Source: an uncultured Chlorobiaceae bacterium
GTDB taxonomy: Bacteria > Bacteroidota > Chlorobiia > Chlorobiales > Chlorobiaceae
DNA length: 6,844 nucleotides
Reading direction: 5' to 3'
Assembly: GCA_903838095.1 (NCBI GenBank)
Contig: CAILXE010000408.1
Coordinates: 1-6,844 of the forward strand
Under the pieces are notes generated by a model, which was not told where the DNA came from, ran no database searches, and saw nothing but the letters and a program-made list of their open reading frames with translations. Position numbers and translations under genes: made by a program. Below are positions 1-6,785 of this stretch, one piece after another. Positions within the stretch are counted from its first letter, which is position 1. Every line of letters begins with the position of its first letter.

Positions 1-35
1 AACAAGTTTTTTTTCTTTTAATTAGAGCGACATAA

Positions 36-108
36 GGGGCTATAGCTCAGTTGGTAGAGCATTTGCATGGCATGCAAAGGGTCAGGAGTTCGAGTCTCCT
101 TAGCTCCA
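36..108 (+). tRNA. tRNA-Ala, anticodon GGC
   Basis: This is a complete 73-base cloverleaf that decodes GCC/GCU alanine codons. The acceptor stem is 36-42 with 101-107, the D stem 45-48 with 57-60, the anticodon stem 62-66 with 74-78, and the T stem 84-88 with 96-100. The seven-base anticodon loop (67-73) holds GGC at 69-71 after the invariant U at 68. The T loop is TTCGAGT. The third acceptor pair is G38:T105, equivalent to the G3:U70 wobble that is the main identity element for alanyl-tRNA synthetase. The discriminator is A108. The next bases are CGG, so the 3' CCA is not encoded and must be added enzymatically. Only 35 bases lie upstream and I could not place a promoter in them. Confidence 0.97.
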
Positions 109-116
109 CGGACAAG

Positions 117-155
117 AACAAAAAAGCGCAGTCATCGACTGTGCTTTTTTGTTTT
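117..155. terminator. Bidirectional intrinsic terminator between tRNA-Ala and the membrane-protein gene
   Basis: A long inverted repeat pairs 117-133 with 137-153. The G+C core is GC-G-CAGTC with one G:T pair at 128/142, the loop is the three bases ATC, and the outer part is an A-run (120-125) facing a T-run (145-150). On + it ends the tRNA transcript. On − the A-run reads as a U-tract, so it also suits the gene that ends at 190. The near-perfect pairing and both tracts make this a strong call. Confidence 0.9.
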
Positions 156-189
156 CTGTCATCCCTCCGCAAACAGCCAGCACTTCTCA

Positions 190-711
190 TCACTTTTTGG
201 CACCCACTTTTGCTATCAAAAAAATCAAACCGACAAGCAGTGAGGCTGCTATACCGGCAGCAACATTAAACAACCCTGCAAGCAACACAACCGGAAGAGT
301 CAACGCGACATGAAGGCCAAGAAACACTGAACTTCCAAGAAAAGTGATTGCGGTAAGGCCAGTAAAGAAAAAACTGGTTGCAAGACTGCCCGCGAAAGAG
401 ACAAAAATTTTCTCCCCCTTTCCGTCAGAAAGGTTCTGCCACCGCTGTATCTGTTTTTTGCCGCCCGGATCAAGCGTCCCCTTCACCATCATGGCAACAA
501 GCGCAAAAATGATCAGCACGACGACCTGAATACCATACACACTGAACTGTTCACTTCCTGAAGGATGAAAATTTCCCTCTCCGAGTCTGGCCGATGCCTG
601 TTGCAGCATAAAAATCGATGTCCAGTAAAAAACAGTGCCCCACAGCAGGGTAACGGGAACCCATATCGCTATACCCGGCGGGGTTGTGGCTTTTTTTGTC
701 TGTAATACCAT
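190..711 (-). CDS. Multi-spanning membrane protein of unknown function, 173 aa
   Basis: I do not recognise this family. The protein is strongly hydrophobic with about four to five predicted membrane segments: roughly residues 14-36 (tryptophan-rich), 58-78, and a near-continuous hydrophobic stretch from 102 to 167 that probably makes two or three passes. A polar linker at 79-101 (DPGGKKQIQRWQN and onward) lies between the second and third segments, and the protein ends in a basic AKVGAKK-like tail. There is no cleavable signal peptide, lipobox, metal-binding cysteines or obvious catalytic motif. The ATG at 709-711 is the only sensible start, because an in-frame TGA lies 8 codons upstream and no ATG intervenes. 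The Shine-Dalgarno sequence is poor. The gene converges on tRNA-Ala and is transcribed away from purF. Inner-membrane location is inferred; no function is assigned. Confidence 0.75.
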   Translation of the reverse strand: MVLQTKKATTPPGIAIWVPVTLLWGTVFYWTSIFMLQQASARLGEGNFHPSGSEQFSVYGIQVVVLIIFALVAMMVKGTLDPGGKKQIQRWQNLSDGKGEKIFVSFAGSLATSFFFTGLTAITFLGSSVFLGLHVALTLPVVLLAGLFNVAAGIAASLLVGLIFLIAKVGAKK

Positions 712-1012
712 GTGAGCTTTAAAAAGAGTTAATTGAATTCAGTGCCTGTGATTGTCTTCTTGATACTTTTGATGGTGCAAAATATAATTTTTTTCCCGAA
801 CGCCGGACGAGATTGAGATACGAAACCTGATAAAACAAATTATTTGTTTTTTTTACATCACAACGACAGGTTATTGAAAAAGAGAAGAGATTGTCAGGCA
901 TCGTCAATCAGAACTTCAACGATTTTTTTCAATTTACCATTTGAATTCGTTATGTTCATTCGCCATTATAAGGTTGTTTGCCGTTTTACTCAACTTTAAC
1001 ATATCATTGCTT
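712..1012. other. Divergent intergenic region between the membrane-protein gene and purF
   Basis: These 301 A+T-rich bases must hold the promoters of both flanking genes, and no convincing gene lies in them. A 19-base palindrome sits at 832-850. For purF the best promoter-like pair I can offer is TTGAAT at 941-946 and CATTAT at 964-969 with a 17-base spacer. Each box matches the sigma-70 consensus at 4 of 6 positions, so this is weak. No clear -35/-10 pair was found for the leftward gene, although TATATT-like sequence occurs near 782-788 on the minus strand. No riboswitch fold or tRNA-like structure was recognised. Confidence 0.5.
832..850. repeat. Perfect 19-base palindrome, possible operator
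   Basis: The sequence AAAACAAAT-T-ATTTGTTTT is a perfect nine-base inverted repeat around a single central base. It is followed on + by a T-run to 854. It has only two G:C pairs and its loop would have to open some A:T pairs, so it is a poor RNA terminator. A protein-binding site in the purF upstream region is more plausible. A+T-rich palindromes also arise by chance, so function is unproven. Confidence 0.35.
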
Positions 1013-2506
1013 ATGTGTGGGGTTTTCGGTGTATTTAATTCAAAAACTCCCGCGGAAGATACCTTCTATGGACTGTACTCACTTCAGCACAGAGGACAGG
1101 AAGCCGCCGGTATCGTTGTAGCTGAATACAACAAGGTTAAAAAAAGAACTCTTTTCAAGCAGCACAAAGGCATGGGACTCGTGGCTGAGGTGTTCAGGGA
1201 TGAAACCATCTTTGAAACTCTCGGAGGATATGCTGCAATCGGCCACAACCGTTATTCCACGACTGGATCGGCATCGTCCATCAGTAATATCCAGCCTTTT
1301 TCACTCACCTATCGTTCGGGAAGTCTGGCAATTGCCCATAACGGCAACCTGACCAACTCTCGTGCCCTGCGGCGTGAACTTACCGAAATGGGCGTTATCT
1401 TTCAGGCCTCTTCGGATACCGAAATCATCCCGCACCTTGCCGCACGAAGCCGTGAAAAAGAGCCGATACACCAGCTTTACGATGCTCTTTTACAGGTCAA
1501 GGGCGCTTACTCCATGGTACTGCTGGCCAATAACCAGTTAATTGCTGCACGGGACCCTTTTGGATTCAGGCCACTTACGCTCGGCAAAAAGGTGGATCCT
1601 CTCACTGGAGAGCTTGCTTATATTGTTGCCAGCGAAACCTGCGCCTTCGATATCATCCAGGCGGAATACATTCGTGATATTGAGCCTGGTGAAATTCTTT
1701 TGATTGATCATCTGGCAGTCACAAACGAAAAAACAACATCGCTTTTTCTTCCACCCTCGGAACGCAAGGCACGATGTATTTTTGAGTACGTCTATTTCTC
1801 CCGTCCCGACAGTTTTATTTTTGGCCATTCTGTCGACAAGGTGAGGCGCAATCTCGGAAAAAATCTTGCCAGAGAGTCGACCATTGAACATCAGGATGGC
1901 GACAAGGAGCTGACTGTGGTCAGCGTACCCGACTCATCCAATACCGCCGCACTTGGTTTTGTTCGCGAAAGTCTCAAAATGGAACGACCGGCAAGGTTTG
2001 AACATGGCCTTATCCGTAATCACTATGTGGGACGAACGTTTATTCAACCGGGCATTCACAGCCGCGACATCAAGGTACGTTCAAAGTATAATATTGTGCG
2101 CGGGGTACTGTTGGGAAGGCCTATCATTCTTGTAGACGACTCAATTGTTCGGGGAACAACGGCAAAAATGCTGATTAAACTGATTCGTGAAGCCGACCCA
2201 AAAGCCATTCACCTGCACATCAGTTCGCCTCCGATAACCAATCCCTGCTTTTACGGGATGGATTTTCCTACAAAACGTCAACTGCTCACCCACATGTTCG
2301 ACAGCCTTGACAATGCTGAAGAGGAGATTGAGCAAATCAGGGAATATATCGGTGTGGATTCATTGAAATACCTCTCAATGCCTGGCCTGATGAACAGTGT
2401 GCCTTCGTTTGACGGAGAGGAATGCAGCTATTGCACCGCTTGTTTCAGTGGTGACTATCCGATACAGGTAAACGACGCAACAACCGACAAAGAGGAGAAT
2501 GACTGA
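1013..2506 (+). CDS. purF: Amidophosphoribosyltransferase (glutamine PRPP amidotransferase), 497 aa
   Basis: PurF catalyses the first committed step of de novo purine synthesis in the cytoplasm: PRPP plus glutamine gives 5-phosphoribosylamine, glutamate and pyrophosphate. The N-terminal half is a class II (Ntn) glutaminase with the nucleophile Cys2 in MCGVFG, then HNRYSTTG (78-85), HNGNL (109-113) and SSDTE (133-137). The C-terminal half is a phosphoribosyltransferase fold with the PRPP loop LVDDSIVRGTT (373-383). Cys255, Cys412 and the cluster C471-x2-C474-x2-C477 match the cysteines that bind a [4Fe-4S] cluster in the Bacillus subtilis enzyme, so this is the Fe-S type and not the E. coli cluster-free type. 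I chose the ATG at 1013 because it puts the catalytic Cys at position 2; the open frame runs back to a TTG at 941, which would bury the nucleophile. No good Shine-Dalgarno precedes it. It is transcribed alone and ends at a hairpin. Confidence 0.97.
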   Translation: MCGVFGVFNSKTPAEDTFYGLYSLQHRGQEAAGIVVAEYNKVKKRTLFKQHKGMGLVAEVFRDETIFETLGGYAAIGHNRYSTTGSASSISNIQPFSLTYRSGSLAIAHNGNLTNSRALRRELTEMGVIFQASSDTEIIPHLAARSREKEPIHQLYDALLQVKGAYSMVLLANNQLIAARDPFGFRPLTLGKKVDPLTGELAYIVASETCAFDIIQAEYIRDIEPGEILLIDHLAVTNEKTTSLFLPPSERKARCIFEYVYFSRPDSFIFGHSVDKVRRNLGKNLARESTIEHQDGDKELTVVSVPDSSNTAALGFVRESLKMERPARFEHGLIRNHYVGRTFIQPGIHSRDIKVRSKYNIVRGVLLGRPIILVDDSIVRGTTAKMLIKLIREADPKAIHLHISSPPITNPCFYGMDFPTKRQLLTHMFDSLDNAEEEIEQIREYIGVDSLKYLSMPGLMNSVPSFDGEECSYCTACFSGDYPIQVNDATTDKEEND

Positions 2507-2514
2507 ACAAACGA

Positions 2515-2544
2515 AAAGAGGTGCGCCTGGGAATGCACCTCTTT
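2515..2544. terminator. Bidirectional terminator between convergent purF and the dksA-like gene
   Basis: A perfect ten-base-pair stem pairs AAAGAGGTGC (2515-2524) with GCACCTCTTT (2535-2544) around a ten-base loop. It lies 9 bases after the purF stop and about 46 bases after the stop of the minus-strand gene that ends at 2591. The T-run is short on + (three bases) and slightly better on − (four bases). Its position between two converging genes supports use in both directions. Confidence 0.82.
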
Positions 2545-2590
2545 GACCGCCGCCCTGCAACTGAATAAAACGATCCTTTCCCCTCCCCTG

Positions 2591-3025
2591 CTACTTTTTA
2601 CCCTGCTTGAACTCGATTCTCACTGAGGTATGCGGCACTGCCTCAAGCCTCTTTTTCGGAATGGGTTTACCTGACTTTATACAAATCCCGTAGGTCTTGT
2701 TTCTGATCCTGTCAAGAGCCTGATCAATATAGGTGATGTATTTTTCGTCACGGGCAATAAACATGAAGCGCTGTTCGCGATCCATGGTATCCGTTCCGTG
2801 ATCGGCCATGTGCATGGAATAGTTGGAATTAATTGATTCTTCGACGTTCTCGTCCGAGAGTGAAGAGCGCAGAATATCCAGATCACGAAGCACCTCTTCG
2901 CGCCGTTTCAGCAATAACACCCTGAAATGTTCGAGTTCTTCATTAGTTAAATACGTTTTAGTCAGAACAGGCTCATCCACGATCTCGTTCTCTTTGTTAG
3001 ACGCACTCTCTTTTTTTTTCACCAT
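2591..3025 (-). CDS. DksA/TraR-family RNA polymerase-binding regulator with degenerate zinc finger, 144 aa
   Basis: DksA-type proteins insert a coiled coil into the RNA polymerase secondary channel and, usually with ppGpp, retune transcription during starvation. After a charged, probably flexible N-terminus (1-25), residues 27-112 look like the two-helix coiled coil. Its tip carries D79-T-M-D82-R83, matching the D71/D74 tip of E. coli DksA, although the E. coli A76 position is E84 here. The C-terminal finger keeps the family pattern (YGIC, then GKPIPKKRLEAVPH), but by alignment only C115 of the four ligands survives; the others are S118, R136 and F139. It therefore probably binds no zinc, which I recall as common in Bacteroidota/Chlorobiota homologues. 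I chose the ATG at 3023-3025, preceded by an AAGG about 9 bases upstream, over an upstream TTG at 3079. It lies 62 bases after ileS with no terminator between, so co-transcription is likely. Confidence 0.88.
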   Translation of the reverse strand: MVKKKESASNKENEIVDEPVLTKTYLTNEELEHFRVLLLKRREEVLRDLDILRSSLSDENVEESINSNYSMHMADHGTDTMDREQRFMFIARDEKYITYIDQALDRIRNKTYGICIKSGKPIPKKRLEAVPHTSVRIEFKQGKK

Positions 3026-3087
3026 AATACGACCTTGTTTTCTTGTTCTGGCAGAATTCCGTAGAAACAGAGCGTTCAATAATACTA

Positions 3088-6000
3088 TTAGCTATCAAAT
3101 TTTTCAAGGAGTATCCTGCAAATTTCACCATTGACCGTCTCCTCCTTTGTGGTGAATGCAATCTCTCCTGTTACTATTGCAAGCGCAGTGGCAAGAGTTT
3201 CCGCTTTAATATATGCTTCATTCCTCCTCACCGCATCAAGCAGTTTTTCCGAGCCCTGAATGGTCAGTGAAATCCTGTCTGTAATATCAAGGCCGCTCTC
3301 TTTTCGAAGAGCCTGAATACGACTCACCAGTTCACGGGAAAGCCCAAGCATCTCAAGCTCTGCGCTCATCTCCGTATCCAGCGCAACCATGATGCCGTTT
3401 GCCTCATCGGAGGCGACAAGCCAGCCTTCGATATCCTCATGCATGATCTCCACATCCTCACGCGTCAGTTCGAATGTTTTGCCATCAAGCTCAAGGGAAA
3501 GTTTTCCCTCTTTTTCAAGCAGCGCAATCTGTTTGTGGCTCATGATCCGTATGGCTTCCGCCAGCGCTTTCATCTCTTTGCCAAACCTCGGGCCAAGGGT
3601 CTTAAAGTTTGGCTTGACCTTTTTGCTGATAACCGAGCCCTCCTCTTCGATGTACTCTATCTTCTGGACATTGACCTCTTCCATGATGATATCACCAACC
3701 TGCCGGTACTCTTCCCTTGCCGCAGCATCACTGACGGAAAGCAGAATGCGCTTGAGCGGCTGACGAACCTTGATCGAAGCCTTTTCGCGCATGGTACGCA
3801 CGAGCGAAGTAATAATCTGCGCCTTCTTCATGCGTTGTTCAAGAGGTCGGTCAATGGCCTCCAGATCAAGCCGGGGAAAATCTGCAAGATGAACAGAGAG
3901 ACATGATTCATGACTGCTGATACTGTTCAGATTCAGGTAAATCCTCTCGGCAATAAACGGAGTAATCGGAGCAAGCAGCTTGGCCAGGGTCTCAAGGGCA
4001 CGATAGAGCGTCTGATAGGCGGCAATCTTGTCCGGGCCCATATCGCTTTTCCAGAAGCGCTTTCTTGAACGGCGAATATACCAGTTTGAAAGGTCGTCAA
4101 TGGTAAAATCGTTGATAAGCCGAACGGCTCCGGTGATATCATAATGCTCCATGCGCAGATGAACAGCGTCAATCAGAGTATTCAGACAGGAGAGCACCCA
4201 ACGATCAAGCTCGGAGCGCTCCTGAACCGCAATTTCCGGCTCAGCAAAGGTAAATCCATCAACATTGGCATAAAGCACAAAGAAGTTGTAGCTGTTGATG
4301 AAGGCACGGAAAAACTTGCGCTGCTCCTCTTCGATCTCTGCTGTATTGAAGGATTTAGGCCTCCATGGCGGACTGCTCACCATCAGATACCAGCGAAGCG
4401 AATCGGCTCCATATTGCTCCATCGTTTCAAAAGGATCAACCACGTTGCCTTTTGACTTCGACATTTTATGGCCGTTTTTGTCAAGAATGTGAGCGTTGAC
4501 AATCAGGTTTTTATACGCAGGTTTGTCAAAAATAAGGGTAGCAATGGCATGAAGAGTATAGAACCAGCCTCTGGTCTGATCAACCCCTTCTGCAATAAAA
4601 TCTGCCGGAAAAGAGGCATCGAACAGGTCGCGATGTTCAAAAGGATAGTGCAACTGGGCAAAAGGCATGGAACCACTGTCGAACCAGACATCGACCAGTT
4701 CGGTTGTCCTGTTGAAACGCCTGCCATCCCGGATGAAGTAAATCCTGTCAACAAAAGGCTTGTGCAGATCAAGCTCAACCAGCCCTCTGTCGAGCGCTTC
4801 TCCAAGGAGAAGTTGTGTTCCGTCAATATCAATGAACCCCTCACGCAACTCGGCGACAGATCCGACGGCAAACATTTTTCCCGAGGCCGCATCATCACCA
4901 ATAACAAAATCCTCTGACACCCAGAGCGGCAGCGGCGAACCCCAGAAACGCTCGCGTGAAAGCGCCCAGTCCTTGTTTTCCTCCAGCCAGTTGCCGAAAC
5001 GTCCAGTGCCGATCTCGGGAGGGCACCAGTTGATTGTTTTGTTGAGTTCCACCATCCGCGCCGCTATTGCCGTCGTCCTGATATACCATGACTCTCTCGC
5101 ATAATAGATAACCGGCACATCGTAACGCCAGGAGTACGGGTAGGTATGGGTAATGATCTCCTTGCGGTACAATTTCCCCGCAGCCTTGAGCTGCTGGATA
5201 ATCAGCGGATCAGTATCCTTGAAAAACATGCCATCATAGTCGCTCACCTCGGCGGTAAAACAGCCGTTCCGCGCTACCGGCTGGAGCATTGGCAAATCAT
5301 ATTTTTTGGCAATTTCATAGTCATCAGCGCCGAATGCCGGAGCAATATGAACAATCCCTGTACCATCCTCAGTAGAGACAAACGTCCCGGCAGTAACGTA
5401 CCAGCACTTTTTTTCCGGGTGAATGTATGTGAAAAGCGGCTCATACTCCAGCCCTTCAAGATCACTCCCTTTCAGTTCGGCAATAACCTGCCAGAGCGAC
5501 TCTCCCTCTTCATTCTTCTCAAGCAGCACCTGCAAGCGCGAGCTGGCAAGAATCAGCACCTCTCCGCTCTCGATATTGGCAACCCTGACGTAATCAATAG
5601 CGGAACCAACACAAAGCGCCACATTGGAGATAAGTGTCCAGGGAGTCGTTGTCCAGACCAGCAGGGACTCTTCAGAGTTCTTGATTCTGAACTTGACATA
5701 AATACTCGGATCTTTGACCTCTTTATACCCAAGGGCAAGCTCATGCGAACTCAGGACTGTTTCTGATTTAGGATCCTGGGGTACAATTTTATAGTCCTTG
5801 TAGATAAGCCCTTTGTCAAAAATTGTTTTCAGAGCCCACCAGACTGATTCGATATAGTCATTCGTGCAGGTAATGTAGGGGTTGTCCATATCAACCCAGT
5901 ATCCCATCCGCTCGGTCAGCTTTCCCCAACCCTCCCGATTATCTTCTATGTGATGATAGACGAGCGCCCGTGCTTCGGCATTGAACTCGCCATCACCATA

Positions 6001-6339
6001 CTCGACAACCTGAGACTTGTTCTTTAAACCAAGCTTCTTCTCAACAGCAATCTCGACAGGCAATCCGTGAGTATCCCAACCTGCCTTGCGGGGAACCCGA
6101 TACCCCTGCATTGTCTTATAGCGACAGATAATGTCTTTGATGGTACGGCTGAAGACGTGGTGAACCCCTGGCTTGCCATTAACTGTCGGAGGGCCTTCAT
6201 AAAAAGAGAAAACTTTCTCCCCTTTCCTCTCTTCGAGGCTTTTGTGAAAAATCCCATGCTCATTCCAGTATGCCAGAACTTCTGCCTCCACTTTGCTGTA
6301 GGGCACATTTGAGGGATACTCAACAAATTTATCGTTCAT
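3088..6339 (-). CDS. ileS: Isoleucyl-tRNA synthetase, IleRS2-like, 1083 aa
   Basis: This class Ia synthetase charges tRNA-Ile in the cytoplasm and hydrolyses misformed Val products. The Rossmann fold opens with [16 protein letters not shown] (46-61), where the usual HxGH signature reads GVHH (58-61). The CP1 editing domain has the threonine-rich TTTPWT (230-235) and [15 protein letters not shown] (326-340), with H331 and D340 matching E. coli H333 and D342. [10 protein letters not shown] (458-467), VDVWFDSGS (about 549-557) and KMSKS (625-629) complete the catalytic core. The anticodon-binding domain includes [12 protein letters not shown] near 750-765. At 1083 residues it is longer than E. 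coli IleRS (938) and lacks the C-terminal zinc finger of that type. No CxxC pair exists anywhere, so the zinc sites of enzymes such as Thermus IleRS are absent. The ATG at 6337-6339 follows AAGGA with unusually short spacing. The dksA-like gene follows it. Confidence 0.97.
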   Translation of the reverse strand: MNDKFVEYPSNVPYSKVEAEVLAYWNEHGIFHKSLEERKGEKVFSFYEGPPTVNGKPGVHHVFSRTIKDIICRYKTMQGYRVPRKAGWDTHGLPVEIAVEKKLGLKNKSQVVEYGDGEFNAEARALVYHHIEDNREGWGKLTERMGYWVDMDNPYITCTNDYIESVWWALKTIFDKGLIYKDYKIVPQDPKSETVLSSHELALGYKEVKDPSIYVKFRIKNSEESLLVWTTTPWTLISNVALCVGSAIDYVRVANIESGEVLILASSRLQVLLEKNEEGESLWQVIAELKGSDLEGLEYEPLFTYIHPEKKCWYVTAGTFVSTEDGTGIVHIAPAFGADDYEIAKKYDLPMLQPVARNGCFTAEVSDYDGMFFKDTDPLIIQQLKAAGKLYRKEIITHTYPYSWRYDVPVIYYARESWYIRTTAIAARMVELNKTINWCPPEIGTGRFGNWLEENKDWALSRERFWGSPLPLWVSEDFVIGDDAASGKMFAVGSVAELREGFIDIDGTQLLLGEALDRGLVELDLHKPFVDRIYFIRDGRRFNRTTELVDVWFDSGSMPFAQLHYPFEHRDLFDASFPADFIAEGVDQTRGWFYTLHAIATLIFDKPAYKNLIVNAHILDKNGHKMSKSKGNVVDPFETMEQYGADSLRWYLMVSSPPWRPKSFNTAEIEEEQRKFFRAFINSYNFFVLYANVDGFTFAEPEIAVQERSELDRWVLSCLNTLIDAVHLRMEHYDITGAVRLINDFTIDDLSNWYIRRSRKRFWKSDMGPDKIAAYQTLYRALETLAKLLAPITPFIAERIYLNLNSISSHESCLSVHLADFPRLDLEAIDRPLEQRMKKAQIITSLVRTMREKASIKVRQPLKRILLSVSDAAAREEYRQVGDIIMEEVNVQKIEYIEEEGSVISKKVKPNFKTLGPRFGKEMKALAEAIRIMSHKQIALLEKEGKLSLELDGKTFELTREDVEIMHEDIEGWLVASDEANGIMVALDTEMSAELEMLGLSRELVSRIQALRKESGLDITDRISLTIQGSEKLLDAVRRNEAYIKAETLATALAIVTGEIAFTTKEETVNGEICRILLEKFDS

Positions 6340-6369
6340 AATCCTTATGAATCATTCATTAAAACAGCA

Positions 6370-6404
6370 CAGGCAAGCCTTTCAATAACGGAAAAGCTTG
6401 CCTG
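6370..6404 (-). terminator. Hairpin between the chlorosome-like gene and ileS: terminator or leaky attenuator
   Basis: CAGGCAAGC (6370-6378) pairs perfectly with GCTTGCCTG (6396-6404). A further TTTC/GAAA stack (6380-6383 with 6391-6394) sits inside, beyond one mismatch, and leaves a seven-base loop. On the minus strand the stem is followed, after five bases, by TTTT and A+T-rich sequence, so it can end the transcript of the gene that stops at 6449. The T-tract is weak and offset, and the stem ends only 30 bases before the ileS ATG, so partial read-through or an mRNA-stabilising 3' end is equally possible. Confidence 0.7.
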
Positions 6405-6448
6405 CAAACATGTATGAACAAAGCCTTGACTTCAATGCCTGTCGACGC

Positions 6449-6664
6449 TTACTTTTTGCCGCCGAGTGTAGAATTGACACCTTCAAGAATTTGTTTTGCA
6501 ACCACAGCAAGAGAATCGAGAGTCTGGGCAAGAATCTTGCTTACTGGCTCAATCGTACTGTCAATAAGAGTACCTACACTAACAAGGATTGTAGAAAAAT
6601 CCCCTGGAGCAAAATCACGTGGTTTTTGCTGATTTTGACCGGACGTCTTCGTTTCTTCAGCCAT
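6449..6664 (-). CDS. Small chlorosome envelope-like protein (CsmB/CsmF type), 71 aa
   Basis: This small protein has a polar, charged N-terminus rich in Q, K and E (1-19) and then a long hydrophobic to amphipathic stretch (22-66), ending with GGKK. The length, the central IEP followed by a hydrophobic helix, and a tail of the form I/VL-x-x-V-x-S-x-x-x-x-KK resemble CsmB/CsmF, which coat the chlorosome antenna of green sulfur bacteria. The resemblance is from memory and could not be checked, so no symbol is given; a generic small amphipathic protein remains possible. The ATG at 6662-6664 has no clear Shine-Dalgarno sequence. A promoter-like pair lies about 50 bases upstream and a strong hairpin lies downstream, which fits an abundant short transcript. 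It lies 109 bases upstream of ileS on the same strand. Confidence 0.6.
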   Translation of the reverse strand: MAEETKTSGQNQQKPRDFAPGDFSTILVSVGTLIDSTIEPVSKILAQTLDSLAVVAKQILEGVNSTLGGKK

Positions 6665-6710
6665 ATTACACTGCTGTTTAGGGTTACCGTCAACAAAACA
6701 ATACTTTCAA

Positions 6711-6738
6711 AATGTAATATATTTATTCGTGCTATCAA
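6711..6738 (-). promoter_or_regulatory. Possible sigma-70-type promoter for the chlorosome-like gene
   Basis: Read on the minus strand, TTGATA (6733-6738, 5 of 6 to consensus) and TACATT (6711-6716, 4 of 6) are separated by 16 bases in A+T-rich sequence, about 47 bases before the start codon at 6664. It lies downstream of a terminator-like hairpin of the preceding gene, so the small gene probably has its own promoter. The call rests on box matches alone. Confidence 0.35.
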
Positions 6739-6748
6739 AGCAAAGGAA

Positions 6749-6774
6749 AGCGCAAGATGCGCTGCAAATCTTGC
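6749..6774 (-). terminator. Terminator-like region with two alternative hairpins
   Basis: Two mutually exclusive stems share bases. One pairs AGCGC (6749-6753) with GCGCT (6759-6763) around a five-base loop. The other pairs GCAAGAT (6752-6758) with ATCTTGC (6768-6774) around nine bases. On the minus strand the first is followed at once by TTCCTTTGCTTT, a broken U-rich tract. Position just after the stop codon at 6786-6788 suggests it ends the upstream gene's transcript. Confidence 0.45.
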
Positions 6775-6785
6775 TTCAATACATA

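Noticed and set aside
51..269. 72-residue open frame on + across the tRNA and terminator
   Set aside because: It runs through the tRNA-Ala and its hairpin and is not a plausible gene.
719..907. 62-residue open frame on − in the purF upstream region
   Set aside because: Composition looks random, it has no ribosome site, and it overlaps the region that must hold promoters and the palindrome.
941..1012. N-terminal extension of purF from a TTG start
   Set aside because: It would place 24 residues before the catalytic Cys nucleophile; the ATG at 1013 gives the standard MCGVFG start.
3026..3079. N-terminal extension of the dksA-like gene from a TTG start
   Set aside because: The ATG at 3023-3025 has a better ribosome site and gives the usual family length; the extra 18 residues show no conservation I recognise.
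3439..3906. 155-residue open frame on + opposite the ileS C-terminal region
   Set aside because: It is an antisense shadow of ileS with no start-site signal and no recognisable domain.
5146..5766. 206-residue open frame on + opposite ileS
   Set aside because: It lies wholly antisense to well-conserved ileS editing and catalytic sequence, has low-complexity arginine/leucine-rich content typical of antisense frames, and shows no motif.
6340..6448. T-box riboswitch upstream of ileS
   Set aside because: The spacer is only 109 bases, has no T-box consensus or specifier-loop layout, and T-boxes are not expected in this phylum.
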